From Isoetes taiwanensis (lineage: Eukaryota; Streptophyta; Lycopodiopsida; Isoetales; Isoetaceae), in contig JAJEKV010000018.1 of NCBI GenBank assembly GCA_021234155.1, positions 14,766,925 to 14,830,924 on the forward strand: DNA of 64,000 nucleotides, read 5' to 3'. Below, piece by piece: positions 1 to 11,160 of this stretch (position 1 is its first letter; each line of letters opens with the position of its first letter). A program made the translations under genes and the position numbers. The notes beneath the pieces were generated by a model. The model was given only the letters and a program-made list of their open reading frames with translations. It was not told where the DNA came from and made no database searches.

Positions 1-79
1 ACCTCCTCAAATACTTTATCACCTTCTCAAAATGGCACTTCTGGACTTTGCCTTCTCAATGGCAATCCATCCGAACCTT

Positions 80-646
80 GTTTGGCCCAAATATAATCCT
101 CCAAAGGTAAATGTTCTACTTTGGCGTGTGATTCATCGCTCTTTGAGAGTTAATGAGATGGTTCATCGCTTTAAGCCGAGTAAAGCCCACTTTGCCCAAT
201 GTGTGAGCGGTGCATTGAAACATTGGAGCACTTGTTTATATTTGTGTGCGGAGCTGAAGTAGTCTTAGGTCCCGGGCTGCATCTCTTTTGGAGTATCTTT
301 GGATAGTCAAGACTTTCTTTTGGTATTTATCCAAATCGATGGATCGCTTCTAAAAGGATTGCATTTCACATGGCAAAGTCTTGGCGAATATGGAGTGTAT
401 GGAAGCGAAGGCGAAGAAAGGTCTTTTATGATAAGCGTATTTCTTCTCAGGTGGTGCTTCAAGAAATTCGTAAGAAGTTGTATAATTGCTTTCAGATCTC
501 CAATTGGCCTGATCGTATTAAAATTCCAATATGGAGTGATCATCTAAAAGTGATTGATGCTTCTGGGACATTTCTTACTTCTGGAAGTACTTTGTAATAT
601 TTTGAGTGTATAATATGAAGTAAATCACGTTCTTCAAAAAAAAAAA
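80..646 (+). mobile_element. 3' end of an L1-type LINE (zf-RVT region, poly-A tail)
   Basis: Two overlapping frames encode the C-terminal zinc-binding region that follows the reverse transcriptase in plant LINEs. The first reads PPKVNVLLWRVIHRSLRVNE followed by a Cys/His-rich stretch. The second reads a conserved tail (SWRIWSVWKRRRRKVFYDK...) that stops at about 597. At least one frameshift separates them near 220-300. A short 3' UTR then ends in a run of 11 A at 636-646, the expected poly-A tail of a LINE. No RT or endonuclease lies upstream because the window starts here. This is a dead copy. The assignment rests on the pattern PKV..LLWR..H..L and the tail. Confidence 0.7.
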
Positions 647-1332
647 CCCAAGTATTACAGAGGCCATTTCAAGGTGGAAATTTTCAAGGATGTAGTTGAA
701 AAGGCCTAATTTTCCATTCTGTAGCTTTATAAAAAATAACATTATTTGCGTTATACCATATAGGATAGTAAAGTGACTTAAACACAATATCTCTCCCGCC
801 TAGAATATATTGCATTGCTCAAAGACCCAAGTATTTCTTTCTTTGAAACAAAAGAAAGTGCCGTGTTGCAAATCACAAAATAAAGTGAAATAGATATGGG
901 ATGGGATGGGAGTTGAATTTAATTTGTGGATGTTAATGCTTAATGGGGAAGGTATATTTTATCTACTGGTGATTGCTTAGCCATCCTGTTTAAGTCAAAG
1001 CTATGATGTACGTCTTGCATGGTGCATATTAAAGGACTAAAGAATGAAATACAACTCAAAAGACTTAATTCTCAAACAGTGCATGGGTAATTCAATTTAG
1101 CCAGTATTAAAATATCAATCAAATCTGCAATTTGGTTATATAAGAAAGAGACATCTTGGACAAAGCTTTTTCAAGCTTCATGTTTTGAGAGAGCATGTAA
1201 TAATTCTCCTGGTGATCCTCTTAGTTGCATATAATGCAAGCCAAGTTCTAATGCAAGTCAAGTTCTCTGAAATTCACTGCTTTGCTATACACAAAAACAT
1301 GTACTTTGTCCTTTTTATATGGAAGCTATCTT
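647..1332. other. No recognisable gene
   Basis: AT-rich unique-looking sequence without a supported ORF, repeat or RNA gene. Short ORFs on either strand look like chance. Confidence 0.5.
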
Positions 1333-1386
1333 ATCTTATATTATAATGTTTTGGCGTAAGTAGTGCATCGCGCCCTAATTTGGGCA
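1333..1386 (+). promoter_or_regulatory. Upstream segment duplicated at 4577-4632
   Basis: About 55 bp containing TATATTATAA, then GTAAG and AGTGCATCGCGCCCTAATT, is closely similar to 4577-4632, which lies just upstream of a ribosomal protein L4 first exon. The shared block has a TATA-like element followed by a CCCTAA motif, so it may be a core promoter copied to two places. What follows here (1440-1690) is exon-like sequence I could not assign, ending in GATGTAAGC, a possible splice donor near 1700. Confidence 0.4.
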
Positions 1387-4000
1387 GCCCAGATTTTATC
1401 TTTCATTTCACGGTGGAGATCACGCCCTAAATCGAGGTTTTGCTTCCTCCCCCAATTCATTATGGAAGCGCCATGGTCTAAGCTTCAGTCTGAGTCTCAC
1501 AGAGGCAGGATTCCGTGAAGATCTTGGCCAGAGGTTTTCTTCGGGCTTTCTTGGTCCGACCTGGCTATGGCGTCTTCCCTCTGAGATTCAATCAAGTAAA
1601 TCGTCAGCGATGGCAGATGTGGCGATGGCACAGGCCTGGTGGTAGCATGTATTGCTGAGATTGCACACGAGATTGATGCAGCAATTGTTCTTTATGTAGA
1701 TGTAAGCTTTTCCCTTTGGCATCCATGAAGTTTATTAGCTTTTTTCTTTGGTGTTAGAGAACGCATTCATGGCGCTTATTTTCTTCGTGCCGGAATGTTA
1801 AGATGCAGGAAATTGTTAATTCTATAGTCAATTTTACTAGGTTTTGATGTCGATTGTCATGAAAGATTTGTCTTCAACAGAGGCAGTAAATCGCCACAAT
1901 GCTGCCTTTTGCGTGGGTGGACTTTGTGAGAGCTAGGGAGAGAGAGGTTTGCAGTATCCTTGAGCAAAGGAGCAAAATGTTTCGCTTTCAAGTTTGTTAG
2001 TGTTTTCCTTGACGGTAGTGGCTATTATAATAACATTCTGTGATGAGAGTTGCATTCTATATTTTTCTTTGATGGATAATAGATGTTATAACATGATTCT
2101 CATGGCACTTCATCCACTATTTGAAGAAATAGAAACAGATGATGCTGTGAGGGACATGGTTTTACTTGGCTGCATGTTTTACCATTTAGAGACTGATCTA
2201 TTGCAAATGCTGATCTCTGAATTCAATCCACTTAAAGAGTGGATGGGCCTCTTCCTCTTAGATTAGAGTTAGATATGTAATAAAATAAGATAAGAAATTG
2301 CTATCGTCATGTTCATAGTTGCTTTTCTCATCTTCGATTTTGTAAACTGGAAGTTTAACAATCTGCAAACTTGCCAGGGTCATTGCTGCGCTTATAAACC
2401 AAGTCGAGACATGCATAAAAGGAGGGAAGCTCTTTCAAAATTTTAGGATGAGTGCTCTTCTGACATTACAGGGTCATTTTGTAGACTTGATAAACATCTT
2501 GGTAAAAATTGGGAACCAGTTTATGCTATTACAAAATGAAAAGCTTAAAATTCTGATATTTTGATAGGTTGTTTTGAACTTGCATCTAACTGTGTTTTTG
2601 GGAAAAGATGCAACCTGTGTCATACTGCTTCAGGACCTGTTTGAAGTTGAGCAAGGTACAATTTATAATGCATGACTGTTGTATCTGTGATCAGGTTATG
2701 GTTGGATATAAAGTCATAGTATCCATTTCGATTTATTTTGCAGGAAAGAATTCGAATTGATTAAGTCAAGATCTCAACTTTTCACAAAAATAAACTTCCC
2801 AGTCGTTTCTTCAACCCAGAATGGTGTTGAAACAAACAATTAGTTCCAGCAGTTCTTTTTACTCGAAAGATGGCTGGGGGTCTAATAGCACCGATGCAGA
2901 AGAGGTTCTTGATGTGAAAATGCCGTTTAAACTTTCCCATACCCTGCTTCTCTCACGAGCATAAGCCTTAGATCTTCCAAAGCTTTTTAAGTCCGGTCTG
3001 TCTGTATTCAGGCACAACATGCATTTGAGGCACACCGTGCAAAGAAAAGCCTTTTATGAAGTTGAGATCTATAAAATGACTGCAGGTGATAGCTGTAACA
3101 GTGTTAAGTTTTAAAGTAGGCAGACCCTTCTAAGTTTCAGAGTAGATAATGCGTATATTTAGCATTACATTGCTTGGAACATGAGAATACTATAGAAATT
3201 GCAGTTTTATATTCTTTATGTCACATAATGTAGCTGTGACATTGTGAACTATGAACCAAGATGAGAAGAAAAGAATTATAACAAACACTTATGCATAGAG
3301 TTGCAAAATCAATCAAAGGTCATATCAAGCACTCAATTCCACCTTCACATTATAGGTTTCCATGGTATTGTCCCCAAGCCCGAACTTTTGAAAATTGGAG
3401 AAGGAAATTTCATTACAAAAGTTAGTGCGTTTTATAGGGCCACATGTTGCACAATTGTATATGAATGACATTGAACTATGATTGAAAATCAACATTAAGA
3501 GGTGGCAAATGTGGATGAAATCTTTTTTTTGTTATGCCATCGCAATTCCAAAACTTGGTTTTGAATACCATCTCATTTAGTCTAACAATCAAAACGACTA
3601 AGACGCATAGTGGAAAATTGCAAATTCGTTTCTGGACTTTGCTTTCATAGAAATGATGGGAAAAAACTAGAAGAAAGCCATAACTCTGGTTTTCGGAAGA
3701 AGGTAGCGGAGATCAAGGGAGAAAATCCGAGCAACATTCTAATATAAAAAACAAAAACAAAAAAAAAAACATAGAGATTCAAGAGAACTTACAGATTGGA
3801 CTGATGCAGAGCAAATTCAAGCACATCCGAGCACAATTTTAGAATTTATCAGAGTTACAGCGCTTCTTATATAGGTGCACCGAAGCGAAATAACCAAACA
3901 AATCCGCAGACTATCCACCGCCATAGCTTGTGGACAGAGATTATACACCACCATAGCTTAGCTTGTGGACACCACAATGACAGCCTAGACGGACTTCGAT
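1387..4000. other. Mostly unrecognised; possible decayed transcribed region
   Basis: Nothing here is a convincing coding region. The ORF at 1994-2266 has no recognisable motif. A short A-rich tract lies at 3750-3770. I see no terminal repeats that would define an element. Confidence 0.4.
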
Positions 4001-4149
4001 GGATTTGTCAGAACGTGGCAACAAAAGCAAAAAATCGATTGCGGCGCAAAAAAAATCTGCAGGAAAATGTCCGAGAAAAACAATCGTTACTTTAGAAGGC
4101 ATGGATTACTGCCACGTGGGCGTCCCTATCGGACATAATATACGTATAT

Positions 4150-4470
4150 GTGTAGATTGTAGTCATGTGGCCAAGCATTATATTGTGGATATCATTTTAT
4201 TATATTGTAGTCATGTGGCCAAGAATTATATTATGGATATTATTTTATTATAATGTAGTGGCATGCTAAGCATAATGGTCTAATTGGCCATACATTTTTG
4301 TGGATATCATTGTCATTGTATTATATTGTAGTGGCATGCTAAGCATAATGGTCTTTGGAATTCCAAGAACATTAGTTTTGTATTGCCATGTAACATAAAA
4401 GATGCTATAAGTTTACGTTTATGAAGTATTATTGTCCATATCATTGTATTTAGTGGTATGCTAAGCATAA
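4150..4470. repeat. Degenerate tandem repeats, ATATTGTAG / GGCATGCTAAGCATAATGG units
   Basis: Two units of about 50 bp (TAGTCATGTGGCCAAG followed by ATTATATTGTGGATATCATT) lie side by side at about 4160-4250. Three copies of GTGG(C/T)ATGCTAAGCATAA follow at about 4257, 4330 and 4452. The pattern suggests local tandem duplication with decay. It interrupts the apparent ORF 3999-4253, whose C-terminus is simply translated repeat. Confidence 0.6.
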
Positions 4471-4683
4471 GACCTTTGGCTTCTTCCAACAATCTAGGAT
4501 GGCCAGTGAAAATTTGCAGGTAATGCACAAGGACATTATGGCCAACATAGGAATTTGCAGATAAGAAAGGTTTGACATCTTTATATTATAAGATTTTAAT
4601 GTAAGTCTGTAGTGCATCGAGCCCTAGATTGAACGACTCAGATTAATCTACACCATGTGTCAATTATTCCAACTTCTTTTCTT

Positions 4684-4693
4684 TAGGGTTTTT
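4684..4693 (+). promoter_or_regulatory. telo-box-like motif in a 5' UTR
   Basis: TTAGGGTTTT, with an adjacent pyrimidine tract (CTTTTCTTTTC), lies about 35 bp upstream of the ATG at 4722. Telo-boxes and pyrimidine-rich 5' UTRs are characteristic of plant ribosomal-protein genes, which agrees with the L4-like exon that follows. Confidence 0.5.
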
Positions 4694-4721
4694 CTTTTCT
4701 TTTCGTAGCATCTATCGAACT

Positions 4722-4841
4722 ATGGCGGCTCGATCCGCGGTGATGGTGCAAGCAACAGAAGGGTCTGCCAAAACTGGGGTGGTTCCGTTGTTGGATGTGT
4801 TGAAGGCTCCAATCCGGATAGCTATGGTGCAAGAGTTATGA
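4722..4841 (+). pseudogene. RPL4: Ribosomal protein L4 (uL4) first-exon fragment
   Basis: The 39-codon reading frame begins MAARSAVMVQ and contains VPLLDVLKAPIR. It resembles the N-terminus of eukaryotic cytosolic ribosomal protein L4, a large-subunit protein that starts MAA-R, has a short acidic linker and then a (P)LPDVMKAPIRPDIV-like segment. Here the match breaks after APIR: the next codons read IAMVQEL and then TGA, so the conserved continuation is lost. No downstream L4 exons were found. With the TATA-like block at 4577-4632 and the telo-box at 4684 it looks like a duplicated promoter plus exon 1. The match is short, so the assignment is probable rather than certain. Confidence 0.5.
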
Positions 4842-5971
4842 TTAGAAATTTAGATGGTTCAGATAGCCCTTTTATTTTCATCCTAGCTCTTTAGGGCTTC
4901 CTCAGCTATGGAGGATCGGGAAGGCCTGCAACAGCCATGGAGGCAAAGCTCGGCATCACCATCTGCTTCCAGGCACCATCCGCTTCTTCAAATTCAGCTT
5001 CACAAACTTTAGATGATTTGGATCTGAATCCACATGGCCAAATTTATGCCTGGGTGGCTTTCTAGCGGATGTTCCTCACAGCTACAAGGCAATGAGTTAC
5101 TGCATTGGTTTCTAAGGTGCATTTGCTAGCCCTAGGGTTTAATCTTCATTAGGCATGAGTTTAACTTCTCTATGTTTGCTTTGCAATCATTGATTTCTAT
5201 GATGCTTCATGTGGTCTGCTCTGCTATAATGCAAAAAATTTGACAAGTTCGATATTTGCTATCTACCTCGGGACTTATACATCGTTTGCACCTTGAAGCA
5301 ATGACTCTTGCTTTATGAAAACACCATGTATGCTTAGCTTAGACGTGCAGTAAAATAATTTTCAGTATTATCAAGGATGTGCAATCTTTCTGACATGTTA
5401 TGAATGATTTCTTTTACAGTATGAAACAAAATATTATTACAAACTTGGTTTTGGCGATTCTGCTTGCTAATTCCAATTTATTACGCCTACAACAGTAGAT
5501 CCAGATGCTGCTTATACTTTTGGAGTTATCGGGCCAAACCTTTTGAATGGAGACGCCCTGAAACTGTCCATATCTTAATGTTCCTTATGAATCCAAAGGT
5601 ATTTCTTGCAGATAACAGGTCAGATTTATTCTAGCAACATGCTCTCTACCAATAACAGATTGCCCTTATAATGTGCAATGAGTCTTAGAGTGGGTTTTAG
5701 AACACCCGCAAGTCTCATGCTCTCATTCTTACAAGTATCATTGCCTACAGATCATGTGCAAGATAAACCCAACAACATTCGAAGTATGTATAGCGAATTT
5801 CACATGTCTAATGCAAAGTATTTGAGCCGAAGATGAAAAATAGAACTGATGTTGGTTTGCCTAAAGCGGAGACTGTCAGAGAGAGGGTTTCTTACAAAAC
5901 GCTGCCACAAATGGAATCTTTTTACTATTATCTGCAGTTGCACATTACCAGGAATTTCTATTGCATAAAGT
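4842..5971. other. No recognisable gene
   Basis: No supported ORF or repeat. Sequence downstream of the L4 fragment shows no further L4 exons that I can recognise. Confidence 0.4.
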
Positions 5972-6164
5972 GGCGGTGCTTTTTTGGGGTTGAAACACAT
6001 TATGCTCCATGTCATGCAACTGCGTCTATGTTTTTGCTTCAATTCAAGGACATAAACTAGGTCATAGGCGGTGCTTTTTTTGGGTTGAAACACATTATGC
6101 TCCATGTCATGCAACTGCATCTATGTTTTTGCTTCAATTCAAGGACATAAACTAGGTTATAGAA
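5972..6164. repeat. 95-bp tandem duplication
   Basis: GGCGGTGCTTTTTT...TTGAAACACATTATGC...AAGGACATAAACTAGGT occurs at 5972 and again at 6067 with only a few differences. It lies just upstream of the LINE ORF. Confidence 0.85.
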
Positions 6165-6263
6165 GCTAAGACTAGAAAATGAGAAGAAATTGTGGAATAC
6201 AAATCTCTGAAAGCTGCCTGGTTCAGTAAAGACCAAGATAAAACACCTTCATAATTTTGTTTA

Positions 6264-7787
6264 TTGTCTGAGTTGAAGAGATTCTGTGGCTATAGTTTGC
6301 AGGAATCACATTCTTACAAAGCAGGTGATAAGCATGACCCTTCTAATTATCGCATGATCATGGTAAGTTCCATATTTTCAAAGCTCTTAGGCAGTCTTAC
6401 TGAGAAGCAGTTGACATCATGGGCAGAACATACTGGTGTACGTGCTGTAGGACAGGTAGGCTTTCGTCCATGCCATTCTACAATAGACCATATTTTCACA
6501 TTGCGCATGCTTATTGAACATAGTCGAAGTTTGAAACAAGACCTCTATATATGCTTTGTGGATTTTACTTCTGCTTTTGATACAGTACCCCGCGAGCTTC
6601 TTTGGCAGCGCTTGCAGGCACTTGGGGTTCCACAAGATCTTCAAAATGCAGTTTATCGGCTCTATGAAAGGGTTTTTGCTAAATTTCCAGCATCAGGTAC
6701 TCAAATCACTAGCAATATTGGAGTTCGTCAGGGTTGCCCTTTATCTCCTACACTCTTTGGCTTGTACATTGATCAATTGGAAGAATGGCTTGATAATCAT
6801 GGCGGCGGAGGTCCACATTTGGCACACTATATCATTAGGCAACTTATGTATGCTGATGATGTTTCACTTCTGGCACATACCGCTGCTAGTATGCAGCAAC
6901 ATTTACATGCTCTGCACAGTTTCTGTGAGAACACAGGTCTGCGTGTTAATCTCCAAAAGACCAAGCTTTTGGTAGTTCAATCTTCTCGTCACAATGTTCC
7001 CCCTATGCACTATGATAGCCGCGAAGTTGAAGTTGTAGATAGCTACAAGTATCTTGGTGTAGAATTCTATAAGAACACACTTTGGGAACAGTGTATTACC
7101 AAGCGGGTGGCTGCTGGATGGAGAGCACTCTATGCAATGCAAAACAATTGTTTTCGCGCAGAAATTCATGATTGGCCACGGAAAGCCCACTTGTTTCGGG
7201 CTTTGGTAGAGCCTGTTTTACTGTATGGCTCTGAAGTGTGGGGGCCTGCCATTAGTGCTAGTGCTTGGGAGAGCTTGGAGCGGGTGCAAAAGTCCTTTCT
7301 CACTTACAGCCTCGGAGTTAAAACAACGGTGCCCTATGCTATTCTTTTACAAGAGACAGGTTTTTGGCCTCTTCAACATTCTGCCATGAAGCGCCATCTC
7401 CACTATATCTGCAAGGTGCACCACATGGATGATGTTAGGTATCCTGTTCTTGCACTTGCCATGACTGAATCTCCTCAGCGTTTGAAACGATGTTGGAAAG
7501 AGCATTGCACTACATGGTTTTCCCGTTGGGTTGTGCAACCAGAGCACTGCCTGATGCTTGCCAGTTCTGATCCTGAGCTTTTGCAACAATATCTCAATGG
7601 TTGTTTTTCTCAAAAGATATGGGACGCAGTTACTTTGGCCCAAGTGAAAACTGATCATTATCATGCACACATAAATCCCACCTTGGCACCAGGGACCCAA
7701 GCTTATTTGCTTGCTTCATTGTCCAGGAACAAGCTTGTAGCTATTGCATCAATTCGCCCGCGGGGTCCCACAAAGCTACAGGATTGA
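6264..7787 (+). CDS. LINE reverse transcriptase (5'-truncated ORF2)
   Basis: An open frame of 507 codons encodes a non-LTR reverse transcriptase. RT signatures occur in order: GDKHDPSNYR at residues 21-30; motif A, CFVDFTSAFDTV, with catalytic D100; motif B, RQGCPLSPTLF, about 155-165; motif C, YADD, at 196-199; and a thumb region with YKYLGV. All catalytic aspartates are present. The N-terminal AP-endonuclease expected of an autonomous LINE is absent. The first 18 residues look unrelated, so the element is 5'-truncated near 6300, as is usual for LINE copies, and the ATG at 6264 is probably fortuitous. After the stop, another frame holds a Cys/His cluster, CLCCRHEVIEDESHTLSSC, at about 7832-7890, which suggests a frameshift or premature stop near 7787. 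The same family is present as a 3' fragment at 56076-56790. Confidence 0.9.
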   Translation: MSELKRFCGYSLQESHSYKAGDKHDPSNYRMIMVSSIFSKLLGSLTEKQLTSWAEHTGVRAVGQVGFRPCHSTIDHIFTLRMLIEHSRSLKQDLYICFVDFTSAFDTVPRELLWQRLQALGVPQDLQNAVYRLYERVFAKFPASGTQITSNIGVRQGCPLSPTLFGLYIDQLEEWLDNHGGGGPHLAHYIIRQLMYADDVSLLAHTAASMQQHLHALHSFCENTGLRVNLQKTKLLVVQSSRHNVPPMHYDSREVEVVDSYKYLGVEFYKNTLWEQCITKRVAAGWRALYAMQNNCFRAEIHDWPRKAHLFRALVEPVLLYGSEVWGPAISASAWESLERVQKSFLTYSLGVKTTVPYAILLQETGFWPLQHSAMKRHLHYICKVHHMDDVRYPVLALAMTESPQRLKRCWKEHCTTWFSRWVVQPEHCLMLASSDPELLQQYLNGCFSQKIWDAVTLAQVKTDHYHAHINPTLAPGTQAYLLASLSRNKLVAIASIRPRGPTKLQD

Positions 7788-8212
7788 GACAGGTAGATGG
7801 GAGCGGCCGCAATTGTCGCGAAGCGAGACTATGTGCCTCTGTTGCCGCCATGAGGTTATTGAAGATGAAAGCCATACTCTTTCGAGTTGCCCTCGCTTTT
7901 GAGATAGTCCTAATCATTTTTTGACCTTAGCATTCCATTCCACGCTTCCACAACTTCTCAGAGCACCATCTGTGCATGACTTGGCATTATACATACTTGA
8001 GGTTCTAGATACACATCAGCAATTACTGAGCCCTCAGTAGTCATTATCTCCGCTTGTCTAGTATCATCATTACTGCAAAGGTTTTTCCCTTGAAAACCTT
8101 TCGAGGCAGGGGTTTTTTAATCCTAGTAGTAATGATTGTACTAGCCCATTGTATGGGTCCCATGACCTATTGGTCTCCGTGGACGTTTAAAAAACTATTC
8201 TATTCTATTTTA
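6300..8212 (+). mobile_element. LINE copy with (TATTC)n 3' tail
   Basis: This covers the RT ORF, the C-terminal zinc-finger remnant (CxxC...HxxxxxC at about 7832-7890) and a 3' UTR. The 3' UTR has a stem-capable stretch, TTGAAAACC...CAGGGGTTTTTTAAT (8089-8122), then TGGGTCCCATGACCTATTGG and CTCCGTGGACG, ending in CTATTCTATTCTATTTTAT at 8195-8212. The minus-strand fragment at 56076-56230 has the same stem, the same GGGTCCCA...CTCCGTGGACG block and the same TATTCTATTCTA tail, which fixes the 3' end independently. Confidence 0.8.
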
Positions 8213-8832
8213 TATGCCCATTAACATTCCGATGTGTTGGTTTTCAAAAGGTAATTGTTGGAGACATTTCTTCTGTTATTGAAGATGGCTACAATTCAAG
8301 GTTTAACATGTAAATTGTACAGGTTATCCAAATGGATTTGTCATGCATGGAGTTGAAAACCCAATTATATAATTGCAACTCTTCACTTAATCTATTGCTT
8401 CAATTTTGGTTGTTACACTGGATGTCCAGATTTATGAATGGGGCGATAAAGCTTTTAACTTCATATATTGTAAGTGATGCCCATTTCTTATAGATGATAA
8501 CATCGAATCACTGTATTACTGATTTTTTATGCTGTATTGCTGATTTTTTATGCTGTACAATAAATTGAAATTGGGATTGAATTGAATTGAATACATGTTT
8601 TTAATGATGTCTAAAAGGAATGAATATACACACTTCTCTTCATATGAGTGAACATATGAAATAACCATTTTCCCTTCACTTACACTATAATCGTGCAAAA
8701 TATCAATCATGCCCTACTTGGAAGGTATTACTTAGAAGAACAAGGAAGTTCCACAATGTTATCTATCATGAATTTCTACATTCCATTACAAGGCGCCAAC
8801 ATCTAATGTGCCAGTAGATTTCTCTGGGTCAT

Positions 8833-8964
8833 GATCCTCTATGAGTTTGGTTCTTGCTTGCTCAAAATCTGCCATGTGGACAAAGCGAGTCTATTCTTGA
8901 TCCTCTATGAGTTTGTTTCTCGCTTGCTCAAAATCTGCCATGTGGAGAAAGCGAGTCTATTCTT
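8833..8964. repeat. 66-bp tandem duplication
   Basis: GATCCTCTATGAGTTTG...CTCAAAATCTGCCATG...GCGAGTCTATTCTT occurs at 8833 and 8899 with about four differences. Confidence 0.85.
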
Positions 8965-9455
8965 GAAGACCTGCTAGAATCATAATGGAATCCTGTTTGT
9001 AAAGTAAGCCTGAAAGATTTTGTGCTCTAAGCATATGGTTTGCTGTTGAGTGAATTTTGGGCCTTAGTATTCAATTCCATCAATTACATTTTTTCATTCT
9101 ACATGTCCACGATTAATGTCCAGCAATGCTGAGCACAACATGCATTATCACAACATCTATTATCTTCTAACTCAACTAGACATTTAATGATTTTATTTAG
9201 GGGTAGTCTGTTGAGATAAACGAATAGTACAACATCTATTATCTACATTTTGCCAACAATGCATTTGAGCTCTTCTCTGTCTCTCTCAGAGTTACAATAC
9301 TTAGCTTTGAATGATTAAAAATCATGTATTATATATTTGAAAGACTCTGATTAAACGAGTCAGTTAATATATGATATGCAAAGCTCATATTTTAAGTCAA
9401 CAAACTGAGTCATCTTTCCAAAGTGAATATGCAGGATGATTAGTTACCAACTTTT
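8965..9455. other. No gene seen; presumed interior of a Helitron-like element
   Basis: No ORF or repeat recognised. The segment immediately precedes the Helitron-type 3' terminus. The 5' end of that element could not be located. Confidence 0.3.
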
Positions 9456-9483
9456 GCCCAGCAACGTTGGGCACCGTTACTAG
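9456..9483 (+). mobile_element. Helitron-like 3' terminus
   Basis: GCCCAGCAACGTTGGGC can fold into a 7-bp stem with a 3-nt loop. It is followed 7 nt later by CTAG and then T. Helitrons end in a short hairpin just upstream of CTRR and insert between A and T, and this matches all of these. The last 28 bp recur with compensatory change at 36203-36230. The 5' TC end was not found. Confidence 0.6.
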
Positions 9484-9887
9484 TGACTTATTTGTTGCCT
9501 GCAAAATGAAGAAGAATCCACAACAAAATGCAAAAAATGGTAGAAGTATTTCTATGATGTTTATCTTCCATATGAAAGAAAAGACAAACGGAGGAAGTAG
9601 AACATCTTAGCAATCTTTATCAGATATTGCAGAATGGATCTTACCATTGAACAATTGGTGGAGCCAACACCCGAAACATCAAATCAATTTTTCAAAAGGT
9701 TAATGTTTTAACTATTCTTCAAAGATTTATGTTTTTGCACATTTCCTTCTCATCTTGCATTTCCTTTGAGCTGCAGGTATCTCCACACAAGTTGTGGGAG
9801 TGCCCTCCTTTGAGAAATGCTTGCTTTGAGTAATGTCTCCTCTGCAAGCTATTCCTAAGTGTTTTCAGATCTCCTGCAGTTACTTAT

Positions 9888-9909
9888 GGATAAAAGCACG
9901 CTATGGTGT
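9888..9909 (+). repeat. Left terminal inverted repeat
   Basis: 22 bp matching the reverse complement of 19266-19287 with two mismatches. A subterminal palindrome-like segment, CCACCACTTTTGTGGTA, follows at 9956-9972. Confidence 0.75.
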
Positions 9910-11160
9910 TCCAATTCGGCTGTCCCCCCTGTCCCCCCAAAATGTGGCGTTGCATCCACCACTTTTGTGGTATGAAAGTATAATTATGGCACCGCTCAGC
10001 TGCCCTTACTTAAGAATAGAGTCCCAATTTGTGGGGGAAATTCTAATTTCAAAAACTAAAATTCAAATTCAAATTCCTATTCTTTGGTCCCTTCCTGTTC
10101 TTTGCCTACGTCCTGTTCTTTGGCTCCCTCCCTGCTGCAAGCTCCAATCCATTGTGGATATGGATGTCAATGAGGTAATCTGTCCACAAACCGGCATTTC
10201 AGACAGGAGAAAACGAAGAAGAACCAAGGAACAAGAAATGTTGAAGAAAAGACGCCAGAGGAAAAGAAGAAGAGAAGAAAAATTGGAGCTTGCAGAATTG
10301 GCAGAAGGATCCGGTTCATCAAGAAGTGCAAGCAGTAAACGTCGTATTGTCCTTAATTTGCTAACGTCTTTCCATAAACAGACCAAAAAATGGAGGATAG
10401 CATGAAGAAAGAAATTTTACTTGAGTTTTTGAGGGATAAAACATTGGAAAAATTCATAGGTGAAGAATTAAAGGTTTGGAAGCCAAGAGCATTGTTATAA
10501 GGAGCCTTTGGGACTCCATGCAGACTGTCAAACTCTCTACCAGCAATGACTGCCTAGCAACCAAGAATAGCTGCCTTGCAATGTCTGTACCACGCCGTGC
10601 AGATTCTGAAACAAGTGACAAAATCAGCCAGCGAGATCTTAGAAAGGTATTAGGTGTTCACCCAAGAAACCTGCAAAAGGCAAAGAAAAAGAAGGAAGAG
10701 ATCGATTACAATGGTGGTAAATGGGTTTCTTAAAAGAGGGCTAAAAGATTCGATGCAATTTCAGATGAACATATAGAAAAGATTCAAAATTTTTGGATTG
10801 AGAACACCAGAGTGTCTCCTAACACAAAGGATGTTAGAACTAGAAGATTGGAGAGAAATGTAAGAGAAGAACATGCTGCCCACTATCTGGAGGAATCACA
10901 GGTTAGTTTATTTCTGTTATTCATATTTTCTTAGTTATGGTGCTTAGTGTGGTGGTGCATGTGGTGGTTATTGTGTTGTACAATGATTGTGGTGTACTGT
11001 ATGCAGCATGTGAATTGTGTGTAGTTGACTCTAGTCTGAAATGCAATATTTAATGTTTGGAATATTAGAACACGACAGAATTGAGTACTCCTTTACTGGG
11101 TGTGTGTACAGTCTAAAAATATTTGAGAATGATAACTAACTGATCCTAAGATACAAATTT

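Noticed and set aside
5800-6120. 106-codon minus-strand ORF
   Set aside because: It spans the 95-bp tandem duplication, so its internal repeat is inherited from the DNA repeat.
6556-7700. ORFs of 75-139 codons in other frames of the LINE RT
   Set aside because: Shadow frames of the 507-codon RT; no motifs.
8089-8124. Rho-independent-type terminator (stem followed by T run)
   Set aside because: This is a plant LINE 3' UTR; the same stem occurs in other LINE copies and a bacterial terminator is out of context.
9884-9886. TTA target duplication for the 9.4-kb transposon (partner 19288-19290)
   Set aside because: It needs an unmatched extra base at the left end. The 8-mers TTACTTAT/TTACCATT match only 5 of 8, so no TSD is claimed.
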